Position numbers and translations under genes: made by a program. Shown piece after piece: positions 57,472 through 64,000 of a stretch of 64,000 nucleotides of DNA. The notes under the pieces are model-generated. The model searched no databases, was not told the DNA's origin, and saw only the letters and a program-made list of their open reading frames with translations. Each line of letters opens with the position of its first letter. Within the stretch, counting starts at the first letter, position 1. The DNA lies in assembly GCA_947497905.1 (NCBI GenBank), contig CANMIH010000004.1:209675-273674 (forward strand), in the 5' to 3' direction. The stretch is from an uncultured Pelagimonas sp. Its GTDB lineage: Bacteria; Pseudomonadota; Alphaproteobacteria; Rhodobacterales; Rhodobacteraceae.

Positions 57472-58107
57472 ATGAGTGCGAAAGACGACACGAAAATCAA
57501 GATCATGCTGGCGCACAGCAATCCGCTGGTTCTGACTGCGATGTCGGAGTTCTTCGAGCGCAGCAATAAATTTTCGGTGGTGGCGACAACTGCGACTGCG
57601 GAAGGATTTTTAGGCTTGGCCATGCGCGTTCCCTTGGACGTCGGGATTATCGACTGGAAGCTGCCGCAGCTCGGGGCGGAAAAACTGATTGAAGTGCTGC
57701 GTGGCTACGAGAATGCCCCCAAAATTGTGGTGTATGGGGATGCAGAAGGGGATCTGCCGCGCCTTGCAATGCAAGCTGGCGCTGCTGGTTTCGCCTCAAG
57801 ATCTGGCGCTGTCGAGGGCCTGCTTGATGTGTGTTCTGATGTCGCGTCTGGAAAGATGGTGTTTCCGTTTGTCGACATTCGGCAGTTGAACCAGGACCCG
57901 ATTTACAGCCTGTCAAAAAAAGAGCGGCAACTGCTCGAGGCTTTGGCCGATGGGATGTCCAATCGAGAGCTCTCAGCAGAGCTGGATATCTCAATCAATA
58001 CGGTCAAATTTCACCTCTCGAACATCTACGATAAGCTCGGTGTCCGAAACCGGGGGCAGGCGACGGCCTATTACTTCAAGTCGGGTATGGCGTCCTCCCA
58101 ATCCTGA
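57472..58107 (+). CDS. LuxR/NarL-type response regulator with atypical receiver
   Basis: 211 residues. The receiver domain (about 8-125) keeps the phosphoacceptor position (Asp61 in GIIDWKLP), but the acidic pair that normally binds Mg2+ near the N-terminus reads MLAHSNP instead of D-D/E, and the conserved Lys block is GFASRSG. The C-terminal LuxR helix-turn-helix (about 146-200) is canonical: LSKKERQLLEALADGMSNRELSAELDISINTVKFHL. No sensor kinase is next to it. It is divergent from the serine-cycle operon and upstream of the amine genes, so it probably regulates one of them, perhaps without phosphorylation. Confidence 0.85.
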   Translation: MSAKDDTKIKIMLAHSNPLVLTAMSEFFERSNKFSVVATTATAEGFLGLAMRVPLDVGIIDWKLPQLGAEKLIEVLRGYENAPKIVVYGDAEGDLPRLAMQAGAAGFASRSGAVEGLLDVCSDVASGKMVFPFVDIRQLNQDPIYSLSKKERQLLEALADGMSNRELSAELDISINTVKFHLSNIYDKLGVRNRGQATAYYFKSGMASSQS

Positions 58108-58522
58108 TTGGTTTTCTTTTCAGACCCTTGTGTAGCGTTGCATGGATGGACATGTGACGCTCTTTCTTCTGGCTACCCCTTCGTGGTGCTGATCCCACGA
58201 CGAATCTAGTGAACCGGTTCGCCCAATCGAACGTTCGGCAGTGCTTTGGGCTGCAAATTGGTTGAGGAATTTTGGGTATTTGCTCAACAAATGCGCCCCT
58301 CATGATCCTGTAAAGAAACATTATTTCCAGAAATTCAAATATATATTTGAATTGATCCAATATTGGGCCATGATTGGTTCACATCGACTTGGGCCGATTG
58401 ATAGGTCTGAATTGGTGCAAAAGCAGGGATATTGGTAGCCGGGAGGAGGCTTCCAGTGTCGCTGAACGTAAGCCGGGCGCCAAAAAAGTTCCGGCAGACA
58501 GACAACCAAGAGGGAAACGCCT
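58108..58522. other. Non-coding region upstream of the Amt-like gene
   Basis: 415 bp without a gene. The notable content is a cluster of palindromes (58332-58366) about 160 nt before the Amt-like start. The rest holds no feature I can identify. A strong AGAGGGAAA lies just before the ATG at 58523. Confidence 0.5.
58332..58366. promoter_or_regulatory. 22-bp perfect palindrome plus CCAATATTGG dyad
   Basis: Positions 58332-58353 form a perfect AT-rich palindrome (arms AATTCAAATAT). It is followed after 3 bases by the 10-bp palindrome CCAATATTGG (58357-58366). This is the strongest dyad in the window outside terminators and is a likely operator for the Amt-like gene, possibly for the GntR protein downstream. 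Confidence 0.6.
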
Positions 58523-59887
58523 ATGGCTCTCGACGTGAGCGCGATACACGCTGAACAAATAACATTAAACTCGCTGGTGCAGAACATATTGTATGCGTCT
58601 GGCACCGTTGGTGCGATCCTGGTGGTGGTCGGCCTTTTGCTGATCGATGCCGGCACCGCACGCCGCAAAAACCTATTCAACTCTACCATCGAAAAAACGC
58701 TGGGCTTCTTCTTGGGGTTTGCGACCTATTATTTGGTCGGGTTTGGGCTTTGGGCTGGCCAGTATTACATCATGGAAGGTGCGACCATGATGGATTCCAT
58801 CAAAGATTGGTGGTTGGGTGGCAACTTGACCAACGCTTTGGCGCACCACACAGATCCAGGCGTGTTCCCTGGGCTTAACACGTTCCAGATATTCATCTTT
58901 TTCCTGGCAACCTTCGCAGGGATCATCAATATCCTGCTGCATTTCTCGGTGTCGGAGCGGATGAAACCCTCAGCATACTTTATCACCTGTATCGTCGCGG
59001 CAGTTGTTTCCTCCGCGCTGAGCTATGCGACCTGGGGATCCGTTGGACCGTTGACCAATGCCGGTTTCCACGATTTCTTTGGCGTTGGGTTCGTGTATCT
59101 GTTCCCCGCAGGTATGGCATTGGTGTTCACACCAAAGCTCGGAGCGCGCCCCGGTATGATGGAGCCGCATCCCCGCGTTTCAGCCTATCTTGCCCCAAGC
59201 ATTGGTCTTTGCGCGCCTGGTCTTTTGTTGATCTTCGCAGGTCTGCCAATGGTGATCCTGTCGTGCATGTTCTTCTTTGATCCCGAAGCGCTGGCCGTCA
59301 GTGTAACGATGGCGGATACGAGTGTTGGCATCTCTATCAACAACTACGCTCTGGTCTGGGCAGGTGGTGCAATCACTGGTCTGATTTTGGCATATCGGTC
59401 GGGCAACTATGCCTACACCCTGCTTGGGCCTCTTGCAGGCTACGTTGCCGGCGCATCCGGATTTGACGTTTATCTGCCTTGGCAAGCCTTTATCCTAGGT
59501 CTGGCCGCGCCATTGGTCGCCTATGCGGTCTATGAATTCACGCTGAAGCGTGGCATCGACGAACACAAGCTTTTCCCGCTTTTCCTTGGATGTGGTACCT
59601 TTGGTATGCTCGTTCTGGGGATCTTTAAGGCCGGCACGCCGCGTGGCGGATACTTTGGCATCGAAGAGGGCGCCTATGCCTTCCAGCATGGGGAAATTTC
59701 CCTGATGATGCAGGTTGTGGGAGTTGTCACCTGCATAGGTGCTGGTGTCATCACCGCGCTGATCCTCTCTGTTATTCTTGAGAAAACCGTAGGACTGCGT
59801 GTCAGCGAAGATGATCAGATCAACGGTCTGGACGAAAAAATCTGGGATCTTGAGCCGGATGTCGTGACCCATGCGGACAACAACTAA
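58523..59887 (+). CDS. Divergent Amt-family membrane protein lacking both pore histidines
   Basis: 454 residues with about eleven hydrophobic helices. Amt landmarks are clear: LLLIDAGTARRKNLF (Amt: GG-x-RRKN), LATFAGIINILLHFSVSERMKPSAY (TFA...ERM-F-A), a Trp171 in YATWGS, GIF in helix 10, and the C-terminal tail VGLRVSEDDQINGLD. By hand alignment with E. coli AmtB, Asp160 is kept (Asp184), but His168 is Tyr192 and His318 is about Phe354. The twin-His pore is therefore absent, so ordinary ammonium conduction is doubtful. It lies between the serine-cycle operon and tmm; transport or sensing of methylated amines is inferred. A terminator follows. Confidence 0.82.
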   Translation: MALDVSAIHAEQITLNSLVQNILYASGTVGAILVVVGLLLIDAGTARRKNLFNSTIEKTLGFFLGFATYYLVGFGLWAGQYYIMEGATMMDSIKDWWLGGNLTNALAHHTDPGVFPGLNTFQIFIFFLATFAGIINILLHFSVSERMKPSAYFITCIVAAVVSSALSYATWGSVGPLTNAGFHDFFGVGFVYLFPAGMALVFTPKLGARPGMMEPHPRVSAYLAPSIGLCAPGLLLIFAGLPMVILSCMFFFDPEALAVSVTMADTSVGISINNYALVWAGGAITGLILAYRSGNYAYTLLGPLAGYVAGASGFDVYLPWQAFILGLAAPLVAYAVYEFTLKRGIDEHKLFPLFLGCGTFGMLVLGIFKAGTPRGGYFGIEEGAYAFQHGEISLMMQVVGVVTCIGAGVITALILSVILEKTVGLRVSEDDQINGLDEKIWDLEPDVVTHADNN

Positions 59888-59904
59888 GATTTCTACCTAA
59901 AACA

Positions 59905-59943
59905 CAAAAAAGGCCTCGGTTCCCTTATGCCGAGGCCTTTTCT
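59905..59943 (+). terminator. Terminator after the Amt-like gene
   Basis: AAAAGGCCTCGG (59908-59919) pairs with CCGAGGCCTTTT (59930-59941) around a 10-base loop. Confidence 0.9.
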
Positions 59944-60020
59944 CTGGCGTTTGCTTGAACTATGGGCAGCTCATGCTCTAAGTTATAGTAAGGGACGCGC
60001 CAAAAACGGCGGAACGTTGA

Positions 60021-60740
60021 ATGAGCCATATCATGAATGCTGACCTGCCTGATGGACAGGCGGTTGGGGAAACAGTCCGTGTCGTGATGGGCACGCTGTT
60101 TGCCAGAATACAATCAGGTGAATATCCTTCAGACTCGCGGTTGCCCAGTGAACGGGCCCTCGCGGCTGAACTGGGCGTGTCGCGCAATACGGTGCGCGAA
60201 GCTCTGGATGTTCTTGAAACACGCAAGATGATCCGCAGGCGCCAGGGCAGCGGGAGCTTTGTCACGTTTCAGACAGAGCAGGTCGAGGCGCCTATTCCGG
60301 GCTCAGTGGGGGAAAGAACCAGTCCTCTGGACCATTTGATTGTCCGTTCTATCATCGAGCCAGAGATGACCCGTCTTGCGGTGATGAATATGACGCCGAA
60401 ACAGCTTGAAAAGTTGGCTCAAACGGTCGCTCGTATCGAGGCTGTGCGCACGGATCTGAACGAATTTATCAAGCTTGAAGAAGAGTTCTATCGCATGATC
60501 GCGGCAGCAACGCGAAACCCTTTGCTTGAATCCTGTTATGAAATGACGATCGAGGTGAGCCGCCAGAGCTTCCGAACCGCGTTGATGCGTAAACATCTGA
60601 CGCCAGACAGAATTCAGGATTATCAGACACGGTTCAACTCGCTCTTCAACGCGATCGCAACACGTGATTTAGAGGCTGCCGTAGAAATCACCAAGCTGCA
60701 CCTCGTTGAGGAGCAGAAGCTGTTTATGCACGAGAGCTAA
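60021..60740 (+). CDS. GntR-family (FadR/FCD) transcriptional regulator
   Basis: 239 residues. The N-terminal GntR winged helix (about 15-85) shows LFARIQSGEYPSDSRLPSERALAAELGVSRNTVREALDVLETRKMIRRRQGSGSFV; the C-terminal FCD domain follows, with HLIVRSIIEPEMTRLAV and LEEEFYRMIAAATRNPLLESC. FadR-type regulators usually respond to an organic acid or amine metabolite and repress adjacent genes. It stands between the Amt-like gene and the convergent binding-protein gene (11-nt gap). Its targets may be the flanking amine genes. Confidence 0.87.
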   Translation: MSHIMNADLPDGQAVGETVRVVMGTLFARIQSGEYPSDSRLPSERALAAELGVSRNTVREALDVLETRKMIRRRQGSGSFVTFQTEQVEAPIPGSVGERTSPLDHLIVRSIIEPEMTRLAVMNMTPKQLEKLAQTVARIEAVRTDLNEFIKLEEEFYRMIAAATRNPLLESCYEMTIEVSRQSFRTALMRKHLTPDRIQDYQTRFNSLFNAIATRDLEAAVEITKLHLVEEQKLFMHES

Positions 60741-60751
60741 CGCATCACCTG

Positions 60752-62065
60752 TTAGCCAAAGGCGCGGGCGGTCATCTGCTCGCCGCTTTCGACCCGCTGC
60801 TGCCACAGCTGGCCCACTTGTTCCATATGGTGACGAAACAGCGCTTCATGTTGGTCCAACCAATCCCCAATCGACACAAACTCAGCGATGCGCGCCTTGC
60901 CTGATTTAAGGGTGACGACCGGCCAGTCGCCAATCAAGGCATTGTCGATTCCAAATACGCTCTCTCCCCACCAGCGAGCAGGCCCAAAGGCATGGGTCAC
61001 TGGATTCATCTGCTTCATTGTGGCCATAACTGAAACCGGATGAACCGAAGCGACTTTTTCAACGGCAGCGTGCCAAATATCTAGAATCGCGACATATTCC
61101 CAACTAACCGCGCTCCAAGTCCCAGGGTAACGGGCGTTGTATTCTTTGAAAAACGTGCTTGGTCGGTTCACGAATGAGGCGTTCTGCGCCAATTTAGGAT
61201 CGTCGAAATCGGGAAACTGGAAAATGGTACCTTCCATAAATTCGACAGATGTCCGGGCCACCAAACGCTGATAATCATCCAGTGTGCACGACATAATGCG
61301 TCCGCCAAATTCCCGAGAATAGGCGTATTCCGTCATCGCGTGGACCATTGGTGTATAACTGGTGCACCAGCAGACCAGATCCGGGTCCACATCCAGCATG
61401 GGTTGCACAATCCCGGCGACATCGGTGTCTTCGTGGTCGTACAGAACTTCTTTTACGACTTCGATTCCAGCCGCTTCAAAGGCCGCGCGATAGGCGGCAA
61501 CTGAGGGCAATCCATGGGCGTCCTTTTGGCTGCAAAGTGCCACGCGCCGAACGGATTTGTCCGTGCGGGACAACCAATCAACACCAGTCACATTGTACAG
61601 GGGATGTACTTCAGAAGGTGCAATCAAATACCGGGTGTCGGGGGATAAGTCAGTTGGAAGAAGAGTTGACGTCAGAACTTTATTTTCGGTGAGAAAACGA
61701 CGCAGATGGGTGAGTGTGTCACCCCCTAAGGTCATAAGAAGTTTGACATTTTCTGACTGCACCAGGTGCCGTGCCCCCGCCATTGCCCGGTCTGGATCAT
61801 AGCCGCAATCAAAGGGTACGATTTCCACAGGGTACCGTCGTGCGCCAATCAGAAGTCCGCCGGCCTGATTGAGCCAATCCTGCCAGAGGCGACACCCATT
61901 TAGACCGGGTAACCCCCAAGAACTCACGTCCCCTGACAAGGGAGCCAGAAAGCCGATTTTCACAACTTCATCTGTCTCAACCCGATCATTGGGGAGCAGG
62001 GACGACATGGCGATGCGGTAGGCGAAACTAGACGTCAGCATACCTATTGCTACCACTCCAACCAC
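60752..62065 (-). CDS. Type-1 periplasmic-binding-protein-fold protein (urea/amide/branched-chain amino-acid type), orphan
   Basis: 437 residues if begun at GTG 62065; ATG 62041 or 62008 are alternatives and no start has a good ribosome-binding site. After a short N-terminal segment with no convincing signal peptide, the type-1 PBP fold begins at VKIGFLAPLSGDVSSWGLPGLNGCRLWQDWLNQAGG and runs to the C-terminus, with 'DYQRLVARTSVEFMEG' in the second lobe. Relatives are urea/short-chain-amide ABC binding proteins and the cytoplasmic amide sensor AmiC. No permease or ATPase genes are next to it. It is divergent from tmm. A sensor role for an amine-like ligand is inferred. Confidence 0.75.
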   Translation of the reverse strand: MVGVVAIGMLTSSFAYRIAMSSLLPNDRVETDEVVKIGFLAPLSGDVSSWGLPGLNGCRLWQDWLNQAGGLLIGARRYPVEIVPFDCGYDPDRAMAGARHLVQSENVKLLMTLGGDTLTHLRRFLTENKVLTSTLLPTDLSPDTRYLIAPSEVHPLYNVTGVDWLSRTDKSVRRVALCSQKDAHGLPSVAAYRAAFEAAGIEVVKEVLYDHEDTDVAGIVQPMLDVDPDLVCWCTSYTPMVHAMTEYAYSREFGGRIMSCTLDDYQRLVARTSVEFMEGTIFQFPDFDDPKLAQNASFVNRPSTFFKEYNARYPGTWSAVSWEYVAILDIWHAAVEKVASVHPVSVMATMKQMNPVTHAFGPARWWGESVFGIDNALIGDWPVVTLKSGKARIAEFVSIGDWLDQHEALFRHHMEQVGQLWQQRVESGEQMTARAFG

Positions 62066-62202
62066 TTATGTCAAAAGGAAAAGATTGTTGTCTGACAGGC
62101 TAATAAATTTCCTGATGATGAAAAATATTGACTCTGGTGCATCATCTGGCAACAAATGGTGCCAACCAATAGAACCAATAACAATCCAACTCGGAGACAA
62201 TT
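62066..62202. promoter_or_regulatory. Divergent region upstream of tmm
   Basis: 137 bp between the leftward binding-protein gene and tmm. TGGTGC occurs twice near 62136-62161, and GGTGCA also occurs in the upstream region of the Amt-like gene, so a shared regulator is possible. CGGAGAC gives the ribosome-binding site of tmm. No clear -35/-10 pair could be assigned. Confidence 0.35.
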
Positions 62203-63552
62203 ATGACCAAAAAGCGGATCGCAGTTATCGGCGCCGGACCTTCAGGTCTGGCACAGCTTCGCGCATTTCAATCTGCTGCTGCCAAAGGCGATGAGATCCC
62301 GGAAATCGTCTGCTACGAAAAGCAGGACAACTGGGGTGGTCTGTGGAACTACACATGGCGCACAGGTCTGGATGAGAACGGCGAACCGGTTCACTGCTCG
62401 ATGTACCGCTACCTCTGGTCAAACGGCCCGAAAGAAGGTCTGGAATTTGCGGATTACTCTTTCGAAGAGCATTTCGGCAAACAGATCGCTTCCTATCCGC
62501 CGCGCGCCGTTCTGTTCGACTATATCGAAGGCCGTGTTCTCAAGGCCAATGTCCGCGATTGGATCAAATTCAGCCACGCGGTGCGTTGGGTGAACTACGA
62601 TGAAGACACCGGCATGTTCACGGTCACTGTGCATGACCACGTCAATGACACCACCACATCGTCGGACTTTGACCACGTGATCTGTGCCTCGGGCCACTTC
62701 TCAACCCCGAATGTACCGCATTACGAAGGCTTCGAAACCTTCAACGGTCGTCTGGTGCATGCGCACGACTTCCGTGACGCACGTGAGTTCGCGGGCAAGG
62801 ATATCCTTGTTGTGGGGTCGTCCTATTCGGCAGAAGACATCGGTTCGCAGTGCTGGAAATATGGCGCGAAAACCATCACCAGCTGCTATCGCTCGGCGCC
62901 AATGGGCTTCAAATGGCCAGAGAACTGGGAAGAAAAACCAGCGATGGAGAAGGTCAGCGGCAACACCGTGTTCTTCTCGGACGGCACCACCAAAGACGTT
63001 GATGCCATCATCCTGTGCACCGGTTACAAACACTACTTCAACTTCCTGCCCGACGATCTGCGCCTGAAAACCGCAAACCGACTGGCCTCGGCGGATCTGT
63101 ATAAGGGTGTGGTTTATGTCCATAACCCAAAAATGTTCTATCTGGGCATGCAGGATCAGTGGTTCACCTTCAACATGTTCGACGCACAGGCCTGGTGGGT
63201 GCGTGATGCCATCATGGGCAAGATCGACATCTCGGGTGTGACCAAAGACCAGATGCTGGCCGATGTGACCGAGCGTGAAACCCGCGAAGAAGCAGATGAT
63301 GATGTGAAATACGCCATCCGCTATCAGGCCGATTACGTCAAAGAGCTTGTGGCTGAGACCGATTATCCAAGCTTTGACATCGACGGCGCCTGTGAAGCCT
63401 TCTTCGAGTGGAAAAAGCACAAGGCCGAAGACATCATGGGCTTCCGCAACAACCGCTATAAGTCGGTGATCACCGGCACCATGGCGCCTGTTCACCACAC
63501 CCAGTGGAAAGAGGCCCTGGACGACAGCATGGTCGCCTACCTCAAGAACTAA
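62203..63552 (+). CDS. tmm: Trimethylamine monooxygenase (flavin-containing monooxygenase)
   Basis: 449 residues, the length of bacterial Tmm. It oxidises trimethylamine to trimethylamine N-oxide with NADPH, FAD and O2. The FAD-binding motif is [16 protein letters not shown]; the NADPH-binding GxGxxG-like motif is [15 protein letters not shown]; the stretch [19 protein letters not shown] and the C-terminal [23 protein letters not shown] are typical of the bacterial trimethylamine FMO group. Context supports it: a regulator set, an Amt-like protein and serine-cycle genes for C1 assimilation. Other methylamine genes (tdm, dmm, gmaS) are not in the window. Confidence 0.93.
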   Translation: MTKKRIAVIGAGPSGLAQLRAFQSAAAKGDEIPEIVCYEKQDNWGGLWNYTWRTGLDENGEPVHCSMYRYLWSNGPKEGLEFADYSFEEHFGKQIASYPPRAVLFDYIEGRVLKANVRDWIKFSHAVRWVNYDEDTGMFTVTVHDHVNDTTTSSDFDHVICASGHFSTPNVPHYEGFETFNGRLVHAHDFRDAREFAGKDILVVGSSYSAEDIGSQCWKYGAKTITSCYRSAPMGFKWPENWEEKPAMEKVSGNTVFFSDGTTKDVDAIILCTGYKHYFNFLPDDLRLKTANRLASADLYKGVVYVHNPKMFYLGMQDQWFTFNMFDAQAWWVRDAIMGKIDISGVTKDQMLADVTERETREEADDDVKYAIRYQADYVKELVAETDYPSFDIDGACEAFFEWKKHKAEDIMGFRNNRYKSVITGTMAPVHHTQWKEALDDSMVAYLKN

Positions 63553-63909
63553 GGTCTCTCCTGCGGCAGCGCGTGTGTCCCGCGCGTTGCCGGTTTTGTC
63601 CAGAGCCGGTCACTGTGTCTGCATGTTTTTGGGGCGTCCCAAAAGGTACAGAAAGGGTACAGGCGGCGCGGCTTCGGGCAGGGCAAGGACCTGCGTGACC
63701 CTATCGGGGCCGCGCCTAATCCAACGCAGAGCCGATGGCCGACTTTAGGCTATGGGCTCTCATGGTCCAGGGCGGGAGGTCAATATGCCTAAGTTTACCG
63801 CCCATCTCAAAACAATCGCCCTGTGCGGCAGGGCAAACTCATACAAGCGCGAACGGATAAAAACGGCGCAATGCACTTCGCAGCGCCAGCAGACAGGAGG
63901 TGTGAGGTC
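63553..63909. other. Gap between tmm and the next gene
   Basis: 357 bp without a gene. An imperfect GC-rich hairpin (63563-63592) followed by GTTTTGTC may terminate tmm transcription. The remainder probably contains a promoter for the gene at 63910, but no clear boxes were seen. Confidence 0.4.
63563..63598 (+). terminator. Possible terminator after tmm
   Basis: CGGCAGCGCG pairs with CGCGCGTTGCCG allowing a 2-base bulge, followed by GTTTTG. Imperfect, with a weak T-run. Confidence 0.4.
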
Positions 63910-64000
63910 ATGTTGGATATTGAATATCCGAAAGTTATTGCGGGCCCGCCGAAGCCAAGTGCGATCATAGAGCCGTCGGTGTTTTCCATGCCTCCGGGCA
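63910..64000 (+). CDS. Partial gene downstream of tmm, identity not recognised
   Basis: The frame opens at ATG 63910 and runs off the window (30 codons visible). It begins MLDIEYPKVIAG and contains PSAIIEPSVFSMPPG. AGGAGGTGTGAGG lies upstream, so translation initiation is credible. Position after tmm suggests another methylated-amine gene, such as a TMAO demethylase or transporter component, but the sequence is too short to identify it. No signal peptide is seen in the visible part. Confidence 0.6.
   Translation, partial: MLDIEYPKVIAGPPKPSAIIEPSVFSMPPG

Noticed and set aside
63504..63970. Two short plus-strand frames around the tmm 3' end and gap
   Set aside because: The first overlaps the end of tmm out of frame; the second overlaps the start of the better-supported frame at 63910. 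Neither has a domain.

Overview
The window looks like chromosomal DNA of a marine alphaproteobacterium of the Roseobacter group (Rhodobacteraceae). This rests on the gene content: a GlpV/GlpSTPQU-type glycerol ABC importer, a trimethylamine monooxygenase next to a serine-cycle operon, divergent oxyR/katG, a divergent AsnC-type regulator/hpd pair, and moderately high GC. No RNA genes, insertion sequences or CRISPR arrays were recognised. Both ends cut genes: a CapD/FlaA1-type dehydratase on the left and an unidentified gene on the right.

Layout. 1-7014: surface-polysaccharide genes (nucleotide-sugar 4,6-dehydratase, yjbF- and yjbH-like outer-membrane genes, and a divergent Wzz-type co-polymerase carrying a degenerate kinase domain). 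7143-11914: MATE exporter, catalase-peroxidase katG and divergent oxyR. 12186-18147: glycerol ABC operon glpV-S-T-P-Q-U. 18250-21488: BlaI/BlaR1-like repressor and membrane protease, an AsnC-type regulator, and 4-hydroxyphenylpyruvate dioxygenase. 21579-27047: a large bitopic GspL/PilM-like protein, a SIMPL protein, a nitrilase-family enzyme and its divergent AsnC-type regulator. 27115-29208: cupin-leuA operon preceded by a Leu-rich leader peptide. 29347-32277: secreted SGNH/glycosidase-like protein with RTX repeats. 32272-51460: second polysaccharide locus with three glycosyltransferases, a Wzx-like flippase, Wzz and a BY-kinase. Embedded in it are a type I PKS, an NRPS loading module with a luciferase-like monooxygenase inside its adenylation domain, and a phosphopantetheinyl transferase. 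51892-57263: serine-cycle operon mtkA-mtkB-hprA-mcl-gckA. 57472-64000: LuxR-type regulator, a divergent Amt-family membrane protein lacking both pore histidines, a GntR regulator, a solitary type-1 binding protein, trimethylamine monooxygenase tmm, and the start of one more gene.

How the genes may work together. In 32-51 kb the PKS, NRPS and PPTase are interleaved with glycosyltransferases and polysaccharide export functions on one strand. I infer either a small N-formylated or hydroxylated acyl product attached to, or exported with, a surface glycan, or a free metabolite encoded by genes inserted in a glycan locus. In 52-64 kb, methylamine oxidation (tmm) lies beside serine-cycle enzymes that assimilate C1 units, with three or four candidate regulators or sensors and several strong palindromes. 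This suggests a methylated-amine methylotrophy island. Its Amt-like protein is the best candidate for an undescribed transporter or sensor.
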